Shown here piece by piece: positions 24,651-35,090 of a stretch of 64,000 nucleotides of DNA. This stretch comes from Marsupella aquatica (lineage: Eukaryota; Marchantiophyta), in NCBI GenBank assembly GCA_973895155.1, contig OZ316894.1, positions 8,618,001-8,682,000 on the forward strand, in the 5' to 3' direction. Both the position numbers and the translations under genes were made by a program. The notes beneath the pieces were generated by a model. That model was not told the origin of the DNA. It was given only the letters and a program-made list of their open reading frames with translations, and made no database searches. Numbering within the stretch: position 1 is the first letter of the stretch; the number at the start of each line of letters is the position of its first letter.

Positions 24651-25828
24651 GGTCGTATTCGTGGAGGCATGGAATTGTGGAATTTGCATAGAGATGATAT
24701 TACTGTCTGAACTGATAGGTCTGTGAAGTGAGTGCTCGATTGAAACCGTGACTGAGTTCAATTGTTTGATGTGCCAAACTCCTATTATTTGTCCACTTTC
24801 CCAAGACCAGCCTTGTAAGACGTTCCCTGTAATAGAGCCTGTCCACTGGATAATGCAACCTGCACACCGGTAATGCAACCTGCAGCTCACGTGTTTTGAT
24901 CTGGTTTGCCCACTATTTCTAAGATTTTTACTGATTTTTGTGTAGCAGATTTGAGGAGCAATTAACTAAGTAAGAACAACAACTATAGCATAGATTGTTA
25001 CAGTGAAGAGCAATTCAAAAATGTTTCTCATAGTTACAAAGATGATTTTGTGATGACAGTAACACAATATAAGCGTCATCTGCCATGTCTTGAGGAGACA
25101 AAGAAGCCTAATTTTGTTTATGCAAGTTATAACCATGTTAGCATTGTGTGGTAAAATAAGTATCAAAAAGTTGGGAAGGGGGCTGCCTAAGGTTGGCTGA
25201 AGAACATCGCCTTACTTGTTGGACTGCCCCCTGAGATTTTTACAAACCAAAGTGGGAGGGCGACATTAGTGATGCCCATGGCTGCCAAAGGAGTGTCTGA
25301 CAAGGTAGGCATGGCCATAACTGGTCATCGCAGTACTGGAGGGTACAAGAGATACGACATAACTCAAAAATTGAAAATGGAAGCTACAACCTTAGTCTCC
25401 TCAAGTCTGAATCTGGATTATGGACAGGCACTAGCTCACGTGTCAAAATCATTCGTGGAGGAGTTAGTCGGTTCCTCTACAACTTTGAAACCCTTGATTG
25501 ATAGGGTGAGCGAGATATTCAACTTGCAGTTGGCGTTGCAAAATGGAGCACAGGTGAGTACTGGATTTGCAATTTGTCAATTCAGTTCATGATTGAGTTG
25601 AATTTGTAATAATCTGTTTTTTTTCTTGGATTATAGGGATTGAACACAGCACAAGAGCAAGAGTTGGCAATAATGAAGAACAACCAGGTGAGACACTCGA
25701 AATGAAATCGCCTGGTAGAGCAACGAAATCGCCCGGTGGAGCATTTTAGTTAATTTTGCACATTTGGCTGTTCTCAGGAGTCAAACTCAAATGCTGTGAA
25801 GGTGTTGCAGGCAAAGTGGGACGAGTAA
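24651..25828 (+). pseudogene. Catalytic half of a Crypton/DUF3504-like tyrosine recombinase, intron-containing
   Basis: After an acceptor (CTTGTCAG) at 24650 comes GRIRGGMELWNLHRDDITV, which resembles the box bearing the first catalytic Arg (RGG-E). It is followed by stops. From about 25183 a frame encodes GWLKNIALLVGLPPEIFTN, then QSGRAT, VGMAITGHRSTGGYKRYD (the GHR motif and candidate Tyr nucleophile) and FVEELVGSS, up to a donor at 25554. Two further phase-0 exons follow, 25637-25687 (GLNTAQEQELAIMKNNQ) and 25778-25828 (ESNSNAVKVLQAKWDE, stop). The His usual in H-x-x-R reads Gln here (TNQSGR). Stops after the first box and the missing N-terminal half argue for a pseudogene, yet the three 3' exons are intact. 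Confidence 0.6.
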
Positions 25829-25906
25829 CCAAATTCCTTAGTATGATGATGGTTTGACTACAAGAGCAAATTTGCCAAGGATCCGATCCTTCACAAATGA
25901 ATGTGC

Positions 25907-25924
25907 GGGGGCGGGGGGGGGGGG
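25907..25924. repeat. G-run
   Basis: Seventeen G with one C. It lies just after the recombinase stop codon, in the presumed 3' flank. Confidence 0.8.
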
Positions 25925-26756
25925 CATTTAAAAGGCCTAATGTGTTTGTGAAGAACAGCTTGACAGGGAACCAATTTCACAATTGTTTTGTCACAATCAA
26001 GATCGTGCAGCCTACTAAGGAGGAGGAGGAGGAGGAGGAGAATATGGCGTTATGAATTTAGATTTTGGTAGTGAAGAAGTTAGATAAGATAGTTTTGGCA
26101 ATAAAACTTTAGGATTAGCTCAGCAGAAAGATCATGAATCTACATACATTTTCTTTCAACTATAATAGACCAGACAGATGAGTCATGTATGACATGTCAC
26201 TACAATTTAAACTATGGCAATGAGGCCTACAAATAAAGTGAAAATTTCTCCAAAAAATGCTACTTTTGGGCATGAGTCTTGCAAAATCTGTCATACTTGT
26301 TGTCCACTATTCATTGATTGATGCCACCAACTTCCATGTGCTGGCATCTGTTTCCATGCACTGGCTGCACCTATCAAAATTGAAAGATATCTTGTCAGGA
26401 TGCAAATTTACACAAAGACATTTTGTCAGGACTCAAAATTACACTGTCAGGAAGCAAACTTATGGTGTCAGGCAGTAAACTTACAAGAAACTGGTTGTGT
26501 TAGCCACCAACGTTATGCAAATGGTGAGGTCTGCCAGATTCTTTCACTAGACGGAACATGGACTATAAACCAAGATTACGTGTTGAATCATAGACGAGGA
26601 ACATAGAGGGAATTATGGCAGGTTTTGCTTTATATTACTTTGCAAGGTCGGGAAGGGAAGGGCTGCAAACATTGGGGCCTTTGCCCTTGAAAGTGCTCAA
26701 GTTTAGCTGCCAGGACTGGCTCAAGAGGGGGGAAAGGTAGGAAAGTCTTGACTCAA

Positions 26757-27044
26757 GGGTTTCACTTCCATAGAATGGGCACATCGCGTGCGATGAAGAA
26801 TATGGTGGTTTTATTGGTTTTAAAGGAAGACACAGAAAATTTTGTGGACTAACTTTAGGGTTTTTTAATCCAATTTGGAGTCTTGTAATAACATTAGGGT
26901 ACTTTTAATCAAAATTTTAGTATATTCCAAGAATATAGTGTTTTAAAAATGAAAAAAATCTTATATTTTTGGGGGTGCAGGGCTTAAAAACATCACAGGT
27001 GATGGGGGGCCTCTATGTAGTGAGACCCCGAGAGTCTCGATCAC
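26757..27044 (-). repeat. Right terminal inverted repeat
   Basis: Its reverse complement matches 24063-24370 (see the element entry). Confidence 0.75.
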
Positions 27045-27349
27045 TCCAAAGGTGCCACCTGATCTCACCTAAGGGCGATTCTTTGAAGACCCTCACATGC
27101 AAGCAGCCCTAATTTGAGGACAACCAAAATGAAAATTATTACTTGATAGACCCCACAAATGATCCAGATTGGTGATAGATCTTAAATCACTCTAAGCAAA
27201 AATCTTATGGGGTCAGTCAAGTAACATTTTTCATACATTTTTCATTTTGGGAGTACATCAAGTAAATGTCTTCTTTTTCACAGTGCCCCTGTTTACCCTC
27301 ACCATGCCCCTCTTTACGGCGTCCGGTGGGAATGCTCTTAGACTTAATT

Positions 27350-27608
27350 AAACCACACCTGCCACTATAAAAGTCTCGTTCCATGTCTCATTACTTACCA
27401 TAAAAGCTGAACCACTAGCACCTTTTGTGGAATACTTGCCAAAAAAAGTCAGCATCTTTTTTGGAGCTCAAAGTACATTCCTGAACCTGTGTTCTTTACT
27501 ATGAGAGCTAAGGGTTACCCCTAGCCCTTTATAGGGGCAGGTGTGGTTGCTCTTTACTATGAGAGCTAGGGGTTACCCCTAGCCCTTTATAGGGGGCAGG
27601 TGTGGTTT
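27350..27608. mobile_element. MITE-like inverted-repeat unit (259 bp)
   Basis: AAACCACACCTGCC-(A/CC)CTATAAAAG at 27350-27373 is repeated in inverse orientation at 27585-27608, bounding 259 bp. The right part consists of two 58-bp tandem copies (27493-27550, 27551-27608). No coding capacity. A flanking duplication is not clear, so MITE status is tentative. Confidence 0.5.
27493..27608. repeat. Two-copy 58-bp tandem repeat with internal palindrome
   Basis: The copies differ at about two positions. The second contains the perfect palindrome GCTAGGGG-TTA-CCCCTAGC. Each copy ends with the GGCAGGTGTGGTT sequence that forms the outer inverted repeat. Confidence 0.85.
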
Positions 27609-28679
27609 ACGAAACAGATTAAAAAAGTGGGGTAACGGCTAAAGGTACCAAAGAGCAGACACAAAATGAGAAGTGGGTGTCCTTCCATGGAAATCAAATT
27701 CCTGTGGCTCCCTTTAGCGGAAGGATTGGTGCTCATTTCGCCAGCAGCAAACACCCACAAGACCAAATCTGCACTGCAGGCTGAGCTGTTGCAAGTGTTT
27801 CACTTAAAATTGTAGCAATTTGCAATTCGAGGTGGACGATCTCGCCAAAGCATCAAGCAGTGAGCACGGGGGTGATTCACTAGAACACTCCTGCGAGAGC
27901 AACCTGCGGGGACAGCCATCGAAGAGCAGCGATTTAGTGAAGTTTTTTTTCTGGACGAGGAGAGAGGAGAAATTCCGCTTGCCAATCTTACTAAGCCAAA
28001 TTTGCGCTCCTACTCTACATTGAGCGCAAAGTAGAGCAGAGACGGAGGTACGTCATATGGTTATTGAGAAGCTGGAGATACCAGTGTGCTGATTAGGAGG
28101 CAACGCCCGTCTTTGTTTTCCTTCAAAGAATTCCTGTCAATGAATTTGTGTAATCTGAACTGTACAACCAGGTTTGTGATTGGGTTCCTTATTGTCTTCG
28201 GTGAATGGCTCAGAGAGCACGGAGATACAGGTGATAAACTCGTTGCAATGTGCAGCGCATCTTAGTGCCCGCCGTTCCACGTTCTGCTCTTTGCAATGCC
28301 GGAGCCCTCCAATTGATCGATTGGTCTGAAAATTATGTAACTGTGGACTTTTGAATTTTACCCATCGGTTTGATGGGTTCAACTTTAAGAATCCTTCACA
28401 GAAAGCAAGCTCGGACAAGGGGTTGTATGTATTCACCTTGCTTAGTTTGTTCCGTTGAGTCTTCCAAGCCCAGAAACGGAACGGAGAACACAGGGTCGCT
28501 GTTGGAGACTTTGGAGAATTATTTACTGTGCGATCTACGTGGATTTGAATTCCCAGTCGCAATTTTGGTTGTCGAGAGGAATCATGGTCTTGTAATTGTT
28601 GAATTTCAGGTTGCCTGGCGTTCTAAGAAGGCAGTGGAATTCGTTTTGGGTGGCTGTCTCATTGTCATCTTAAGTTTGG

Positions 28680-29691
28680 ATGGCAGTGGTAAACATGTAC
28701 GCATCGGCACAGCTCAGCGCAACTCTTCAACCTTGGCCTCGATCAAGGAACTCCAGTCGACTGCAATGCAAGGTATTCTGTCTGGTTGTCCATAGGAGTC
28801 CGCTAACCTCCCAGGGACAAGGCTGTGCGCAAGCATCGCTTCCCTCAATATTCATCTTGTAGACGATCATCCAGAACAATATAATGGGCGTTCAAAGGGT
28901 CTCAAAGTTCCTGTTCATCCCAAGGGTTATGAATAGTTGGCAAGAAGTAGCCAGCCTCACGAACAATGCATCTGAAGCTGAATTACCAGAAGTCCTTATA
29001 GTTTTTGCTCAACGATCAGATGAAACGCTAGAAAACTGCATGGAGTTCTGATAAAGTTTACTGCCGCTTTGGACAGAACCCACTTGCTTCGGCAACTTGT
29101 TTGGGGGGTTTTCATGGACAATTGACAGAAGGCCGAAGGAGTCTTGAATTCCGCAGGCTAGACTTGTGTTCAGACTCTCAGTTGAACCGCAGACTTTCCA
29201 CCTCTGGGCTGATCTGCAATGCAACCAATGCAGCAAAGAACAAGGTGACGTTTTCAAGGGACGAATTGACAGAATCACAACTCAAGCAGTGGGAAGAGTC
29301 GTGCAGTGTTTTGGAGGGACTAGGTTTTAACACTGACGAGGCAGATAAAGTATTAGGCAAGGCTTTTGGCTGGGTTCAGTCACCTTATTGGAGCGAGAAT
29401 ACTGTACAGACAGTCCCAGAATTGGAAGCAGTTTCGTCTAAAGTTGATTTCGTGAAAGCCTTAGGCTTTTCTGACGTTGAGCTCACACCAGTGCTCAAGA
29501 AATTTCCGGAGCTACTTAATTGTAGGAAGACGTTGATGAAACACAATCTCGGAATTTTGAACAAGGAGTGGGGCATCTCTGGGAACACACTGAAAAATTT
29601 AATCAAACGCAACCCACATGTACTTGGTTATAGTGTCGACTGCAAAGGTGATTGTATGGCCCAGTGCACACGTTGTTGGGTCAGATTTTGA
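28680..29691 (+). CDS. mTERF-family protein, organelle nucleic-acid binding
   Basis: Exons 28680-28772 and 29182-29691 join in phase 0 (AAG|GTATTC ... CTCTCAG) for 200 aa. Exon 1 (MAVVNMYASAQLSATLQPWP...) is rich in Ser/Ala/Arg and lacks acidic residues, as in a plastid or mitochondrial transit peptide. Exon 2 carries mTERF-type helical repeats (LGFNTDEADKVLGKAFGWV, ALGFSDVELTPVLKKFPELL, GISGNTLKNLIKRNPHVLGY) and ends with a Cys-rich tail, DCKGDCMAQCTRCWVRF. Most mTERFs have more repeats and are over 300 aa, so this is a short member. The family controls transcription, splicing or translation in organelles. The first exon is less certain than the second, since an alternative 5' exon is possible. 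Confidence 0.8.
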
Positions 29692-30798
29692 AGCTGTTTC
29701 AACTTCATAATATTCAGCATAATCTTCACAACAAGTCAAGGTTTGCCCCGTATTCTCGACAGTCAGAAAAGTCTGGTCTGATGACGGGAAGCACCGTTTG
29801 GAGAGACTACTGCTGAAATTTTTCAGTACTCAGGCGAGATTATCCACCTTTGAATCAATTTTTTGATTCCCATGTAAACCCCATTGAATAGGTATGGGTT
29901 CCTGGCTGATCGACCGGCAAAATCCCTGGCATGTGCGCAATTTCGTATTCCGTGGAAGGTAGCAACGAGATTAAAGGGACGCTAAGGGTAATCCAACTGG
30001 GTAGAGATGATGGTGAGCTCGATACCTTCAGCTGTGGGCAGCAGATATGTGGTTCCTATTCTCTATTCAGGTGACAAACTGGAATAATATTGTAGTTTTA
30101 ACACAATCATTAACATTGTTATCTGTCTTAGAAATTTTTATTTCAATACAGGCGTTGTCTAATGAGTAATTTTTCAAGATGGTTTTGTTCTAGATCATAA
30201 AATGTTACATGACCACCTTGTTGTGCACATAAAGCACGTATTGACTTCTTCTCCTGAGGGCTGCTGAAACAGTGAAATGATGCACAAGCGGAATGCCGTC
30301 TGTAAGGGTCTCAATAGGTTACGTGCTAGTGATCCAGGGACAGTTTTGATCAACACAAACAGTTAGTGCTAAGTAACAAAAAAATATTTACACACTGTAT
30401 TTTCCTTTCCTGGTGCCTGTACTTCGTCCTCGTTTGTTCTCCAGTGCAGCCGGCTCCAGTCCCTTTCGACGTGCAAGTAGCAGGAATGAACGCTCTTGAA
30501 TGGGTTCACGTCAAATTTTTGACATTCAGCTATTTCCATTTTATGTTGAGCCGACAAGTACCGGAGCGTTCGACTATGAATAAGCTTTGAAGTTAGACAT
30601 CTTCAATGTTTCGTAATAGGAGTGAAGTTCTACTCGCAAGACCTCGAAACTCGAACCAGTGGCGTTTCGAGTGTCTGCAAAAATCGCTCTAATCTTGGCA
30701 CCATTGGTGGTCTTTGCTTCGACGGAAGCTCCTTCCCTTCTCCGAGTTCTGTCTATGGTTACTTGTGCACTGATCTATTGTTTTGATTCTGGAGAAAT
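29692..30798. other. Intergenic between convergent genes
   Basis: The 3' flanks of the mTERF (+) and glycosyltransferase (-) genes meet here. No other gene recognised. Confidence 0.5.
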
Positions 30799-33157
30799 CT
30801 ATAATTGAATATCCTGGGCGAACTGTTGAAGCGCGTAGGTAGAAGATCCACCACCTGAAAGAGCGGTAGCTGCCTTCTGTTTGAGGACCTCCATCCTGCC
30901 ACTCATTGCCAACCTTTCGTCTTCCATAAATAGTCTAACTGCTCTTTCGACCTCTTCCTGCTGCATAATTCCATCGGCTCCCTTTTGAACCTCAGATGCG
31001 ACCTTGAGTTCATCCACCAGGTACCTGGATCACCGGAAGCATTTTTCTAGTTGTGTTCTCCATAAAGAGTTCTCTGACTAAGCTTATCAAAAGGCTGCAC
31101 ACAAAAAACGATTGTAGGTTGCAAAAGCAAGCCCAGAAACGGGATTTGGCGAAAAGTGGCTCAATCCACGGACGTTCATTAAATTAATTAAACACTCTGA
31201 TCCACAAATTCGAATCCTGCGTAAGGTTGAATTTTTGTGAAGGACATACTCACCTGCAATTGATGTGCTGGTCTGCAGAAATGGGCCATGCAAGCACGCT
31301 CACACCACTGATTACAGCCTCCAGACAGGAGTTCCAACCACAATGGGAGAGGAACCCACCAGCGGCCGGATGAGACAAAACTTGGACCTGGGGTGCCCAA
31401 CCTTCCACAATGTAACCACGTTCAGTAACTCTTGCTTCAAAACCTGGGGGCAGCATACTACAGCCTGAAACCCATTCCGAAGTGGCCTGGTCGGGTTCTA
31501 GACCTTTTACGTTGTTTGATGCACTCACAGTGGGATCGGGAAGAGCCAACAAGAACCGGTGCTTGCTACGCTCAAGTCCAATCACTAATTCCTGAATTTG
31601 CACTGGTTTCAACCGAAACAACGTTCCAAAACATATATAGAGGACGGAAGAGTCCGGCTGGGTATCGAGCCAACGGATGCACTGCTCTTTCGAGTCGTCT
31701 AGTCCCTTAACGAGTGAATTCGAGGTTCGACAAAGTGGACCAACCGGGTAGAACTTTTGGCCCTGCCGGCCAACATAGTTCGCAATTAGAACAGATCCAC
31801 ACAATCATGTTAGGCTGCCTTGTGTTGCTTAAGGAACCATCTATAAAATTGTCCATTGTTACTAATTCGCATCCTCGCAGAAACTTGAAAACACGTATTA
31901 CCTTGATTGGAGACAGATTCCTTATCATGTCGATTTGCGAAGCTTCAAGCTCATAAAAGGTGTTCATCAAAATGCTGGATGCTGCCATAATATTTGTTGC
32001 AGCAATTTTAAATTGAAGAGGGAAGCATCGACAAGTCACCGGGAGTTCGTGGTACCGTAGTGCAGGTAAACCCGGTACGTTGATTTGCCCATCAAACATT
32101 TCAAGAGGGGAGTCATCAGCAGTTGCTCTTAGTGTCCCTTGGATGAAGAGTTCCTCAGAAGCTTGAAGAAACCTGATTAATACTGCCCCGCTTGGGATGA
32201 AAGTATACCTTGGAATGTGCAATTGCAAGGCTAGATCCTGTCACAATCAGTACAGCGGTAAGTCTTTGACAAGCATAAAATGGGTCTGGACGCAAAGAAG
32301 TCTAACCACGTTGATGTATTGTGGCACAGAAGTGTCTGCAGAGGTTTCTTCAGAGAGTTGGTTTGATCAGTGCCAACTCAACCTCTGCAACATCTTGAAT
32401 ACAAATAGATTGTGAAAACTTTGGAGGACCGGGAAACTTTGTAAATCCCCGTCTTGATTCTTATGGATACGGGGTATTCTTATGATTTCTTATCCTCCTT
32501 AACCCATAAGGGAAGTCCCTCTTCTGTACCGTTTCACAAAATTCAGGAGGACATTAGAAAGGATTCTATGGACTAGCCCACCTGTGTCGGACCATTTTCA
32601 TGTGAACGGGCATTCCATTCACGAATTACCAAGCATTGTCTGAACCCGACTAATCTTGGATATGAATTCAAGCTTAAAATTCTGGGATGTGAAACCGATG
32701 ACAGCTCCAATTTCAAACTCTGGTAAGAATGTAGTGACCCTCACCAAGAATGCAGTTCAAATTTGAGCTGTCGAAAACATACCGTTGACCAGTAGATAAA
32801 CATATCCGACAAGATGCAAGTCGGTCCCTCACTGCTAGAGAGCTGGTCAAGCATGTTGGCGGCTTCGAACGACTTCTCGAGCAAGACTGAAGCCTCCATG
32901 GGGGACTCTGTGACCACATTAGGTCTCGGAAGACCCACGAACTGCAGCAAATCCATGCTGTGAAGCTCTGAACCTTCATCGCACAGCAGACTGTCAATGT
33001 CTGGTTTATGGCAAATAAAAGTAACGCGGATGCCCTGCTGCACAAGCTGTTTGGAGAGCAAGACAGCAGAAATAATGTGCCCATGACTAGGGTGTGCAAT
33101 GAAGAGAACGTGTGCTCTTTTCTTGTTCTTATGCCCTTCCTTATCGACCCCACCCAT
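30799..33157 (-). CDS. Family-1 UDP-glycosyltransferase
   Basis: Four exons in transcription order, 33157-32783, 32237-31902, 31762-31254 and 31024-30799, with phases matching, giving 481 aa, the usual UGT length. It starts MGGVDKEGHKNKKRAHV and has the acceptor-side motif AHPSHGHI with catalytic His27. The partner Asp is likely D118 (CILSDMF). The C-terminal PSPG sugar-donor box is complete: WAPQVQVLSH, HCGWNSCLEA, WPISADQ, ending in the Gln typical of UDP-glucose users. The enzyme would transfer a sugar to a small lipophilic acceptor in the cytosol; the acceptor cannot be read from sequence. No signal peptide. No broken residue. Plant UGTs usually have few introns; three is on the high side. 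Confidence 0.93.
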
Positions 33158-33404
33158 AGGTCTGGGCTGCAGGCTGGATTGAATTTGCAGCTATCTCCTT
33201 CAGAGAATCCGCACGACCTTTCGGGCCTCTGGCTGCTATGTGCAAATTGTGTGCCTCCGTTTCCCCCATCGCTACTTTGGGGCACATTCATGTTAAGTTG
33301 GCACTGGTACCCACCATGTAGGCCTGGAAACGAGTTAACTCTCGTTCGAACCTGGGTCTCCGTGGTTCAAACCACAGAAGTGCTTTTGAGGCAACGTCAA
33401 ATGT

Positions 33405-33442
33405 GAGACTCTCGTCTCAGCGAGACTCTCGTCTCAGCGAGA
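33405..33442. repeat. GAGACTCTCGTCTCAGC two-copy repeat
   Basis: Two adjacent 17-bp copies, each nearly self-complementary (GAGAC...GTCTC). Confidence 0.8.
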
Positions 33443-33774
33443 CTTTTCTGCTCGAAGTTTCAAATTTTCAACACCATCGACATTGGGCCTGCGCTCAAGA
33501 ATTGTGAATCACAATTTTCACTCGATTGGAGACATGGACGCACTTGAAGCAAGGAGACAGAATTTGGTGAAGCAGATTCAAGAAGACTGGGTTGATTTCG
33601 AGGAAGAGCGAGCATTTCCGAAGCACGTCATGTTCACGGGGCCTTCGTCTATGCCATCGGTTTGGTAGATTGTGACAGAAACGAGGAGGGGGATCATCAC
33701 CTGGCAAGAGGGCCAATAAAAATCGAAAGAGAGAGAGAGGGGCATAAAATGATAGGGGATTACTTTTGTAGAGA

Positions 33775-33880
33775 ATTGTACCTACGATGCTGTTGATTTT
33801 CGACGAAGATTCAGGATGAGTTGGAGGATTGTACCTACGATGCTGTTGATTTTCGACGAAGGTTCAGGATGACTAGCTGA
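33775..33880. repeat. 53-bp tandem duplication inside the Harbinger fragment
   Basis: ATTGTACCTACGATGCTGTT and the bases that follow appear at 33775 and 33828 with one clear difference (AGATTC / AGGTTC). The second copy decays after about 45 bases. Confidence 0.85.
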
Positions 33881-34146
33881 CTATTCGAGAAAATCTCTTC
33901 TGCAATTGTTGCACACGACAACTATTTGTGGCAGAACCGAGATGACACAAAAAAACATGGGATTGTCTGCTGCTCTTCGGCAGCATGCACAAGGAGTAGG
34001 GGCGGATGCCACCAATGAGTATTGTAGATTGGGAGGATACACTGCTAGGAAATCACTCTATAGGTTCTGCAAGGCAATTCGAGAATTGTACGAGAAGTAC
34101 TTGACGAAGCCAAAGAGGGCTCATTTTGATAGACTGCTGGCTGTCA

Positions 34147-34286
34147 ATGACACGAGAGAGTTCCCAGGGATGCTACTGTAGCTCCCTCCATTGGATGCAC
34201 TACAAATGGATAAATTATGACACGAGAGAGTTCCCAGGGATGCTACTGTAGCTCCCTCCATTGGATGCACTACAAATGGATAAATT
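34147..34286. repeat. Perfect 70-bp tandem duplication
   Basis: 34147-34216 and 34217-34286 read identically by eye. The duplication doubles the transposase segment DTREFPGML...KWI. Confidence 0.92.
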
Positions 34287-34403
34287 GTCCCCTGGCTTGG
34301 CAAGGGCAATTCAGGGACAAAGATGTCTGAATTCACTTGTGCTAGAGGTGATTGCTGACCAAGAGCTGTGGATCTGGCATGCTGTTTTGGGGTTCTATTC
34401 GCC

Positions 34404-35090
34404 AGGTTTTTTGTCCTCGATTAGCCCGTTTCCCACCTAGTCACGGACCCCAATAGCTAGACTCTGACGGCGATCCTTAAATCTAGACAGATCTAGCTGT
34501 CAAAAGTATTAGAAAATTACACAAAACATGTTCTTAGCCACCCTCGAAAAACAAACCTTAAAATTGAGTCCAAAGTAACACTATTGCATCTTGGTTTCTC
34601 AAAATAGTTTTTTTACACTTTTGTTTAAAATGCTAGTTAATAATGGGGGATCTTGAGTCCAAAATAACACTAGTTCTTGTGTATTTTTGAAAATGTCTTC
34701 TTCTCACTATTTTTCCCGGCTATTGTTACACTCTTGAATTCAGAGTAACACTGATTCATGTGCATGGAATTAGTGTTTAAACAGGATTTTTGTGAGTAAC
34801 ACTAATTCATGGGTTGAGCCCAAAAATGTCCGCTCTCAAATTAGTGTAAAACTAATTACGGTGAACAATGTAGCATTTTTTAAAGTGGTAAATATTGCTA
34901 GATTCCACCCTTCTGAAAAGTCTTTGTAGCTTTTGACAAAACTTGTCTAGGTTTTTTGTTTTCCATTAGCCAGCATCTCACCTAGCCAATGACTCCATCA
35001 GTCAGTTTTCCAGGTTGATCTAGGGATGTCTGACCATTAGAAATTAATCTCGGAAAATTAGATAAGGACTATTCTTAGCATCTTCTCCTT
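34404..35090. repeat. Diverged direct repeats, about 140 bp, 545 bp apart
   Basis: Both start AGGTTTTTTGT and share ATTAGCC, CACCTAG, GATCTAG and AAAATTA in the same order. Clearly diverged. They could be remnants of a small element's ends. Confidence 0.45.

Larger units (their letters stand above)
24063..27044. mobile_element. DNA element with about 300-bp terminal inverted repeats carrying a tyrosine-recombinase half
   Basis: The reverse complement of 26757-27044 aligns along its length with 24063-24370. Shared blocks include GGGGTCTCACTACAT, CCCCATCACCTG, AGTACCCTAATGTT, ACCAATAAAA and GATGTG. The element spans 2,982 bp. The outer ends are imprecise (best match begins GTGAT) and I found no convincing target duplication. 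Long TIRs suggest a Mutator-like element; the CACTACA motif lies about 25 bases inside the ends. The only recognisable coding content inside is the plus-strand tyrosine-recombinase fragment, not a DDE transposase. Confidence 0.75.
27045..28679. other. Intergenic / upstream leader of the mTERF gene
   Basis: Holds the inverted-repeat unit at 27350-27608. A frame of 141 codons at 28370-28795 overlaps the mTERF start in another frame and has no family features. It is more likely leader sequence. Confidence 0.5.
33533..34408 (+). pseudogene. PIF/Harbinger (HARBI1-like) transposase fragment
   Basis: Pieces of plant HARBI1-like nuclease appear in order but in shifting frames: MDALEARRQNLVKQI (33533), EREREGHKMIGDYF (about 33730), YDAVDFRRRFRM (33785 and again 33838), LFEKISSAIVAHDNYLWQ (about 33880), GADATNEYCRLGGYTA (about 33993), REFPGML (34160), SIDCMHYKWINCPLAWQG (about 34250) and VIADQELWIWHAVLGF (about 34346). 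The block from FPGML to WHA is the start of the DDE domain. Similarity ends near 34405, so the catalytic remainder is lost. Frameshifts and two internal tandem duplications make it non-functional. Confidence 0.8.

Noticed and set aside
24095-27020. CACTACA inside the TIRs as evidence for an En/Spm (CACTA) element
   Set aside because: Inverted-repeat similarity extends about 25-30 bases outside CACTACA, and the flanking triplets are complementary, not direct repeats, so CACTACA is not the terminus.
28370-28795. 141-codon plus-strand frame before the mTERF
   Set aside because: It overlaps the mTERF first exon in another frame and has no recognisable family; treated as leader.
33340-33380. tRNA T-loop-like GTTCGAACC
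   Set aside because: No acceptor stem, D-arm or anticodon arm could be paired around it. I saw no convincing tRNA elsewhere, but a covariance-model scan was not possible.
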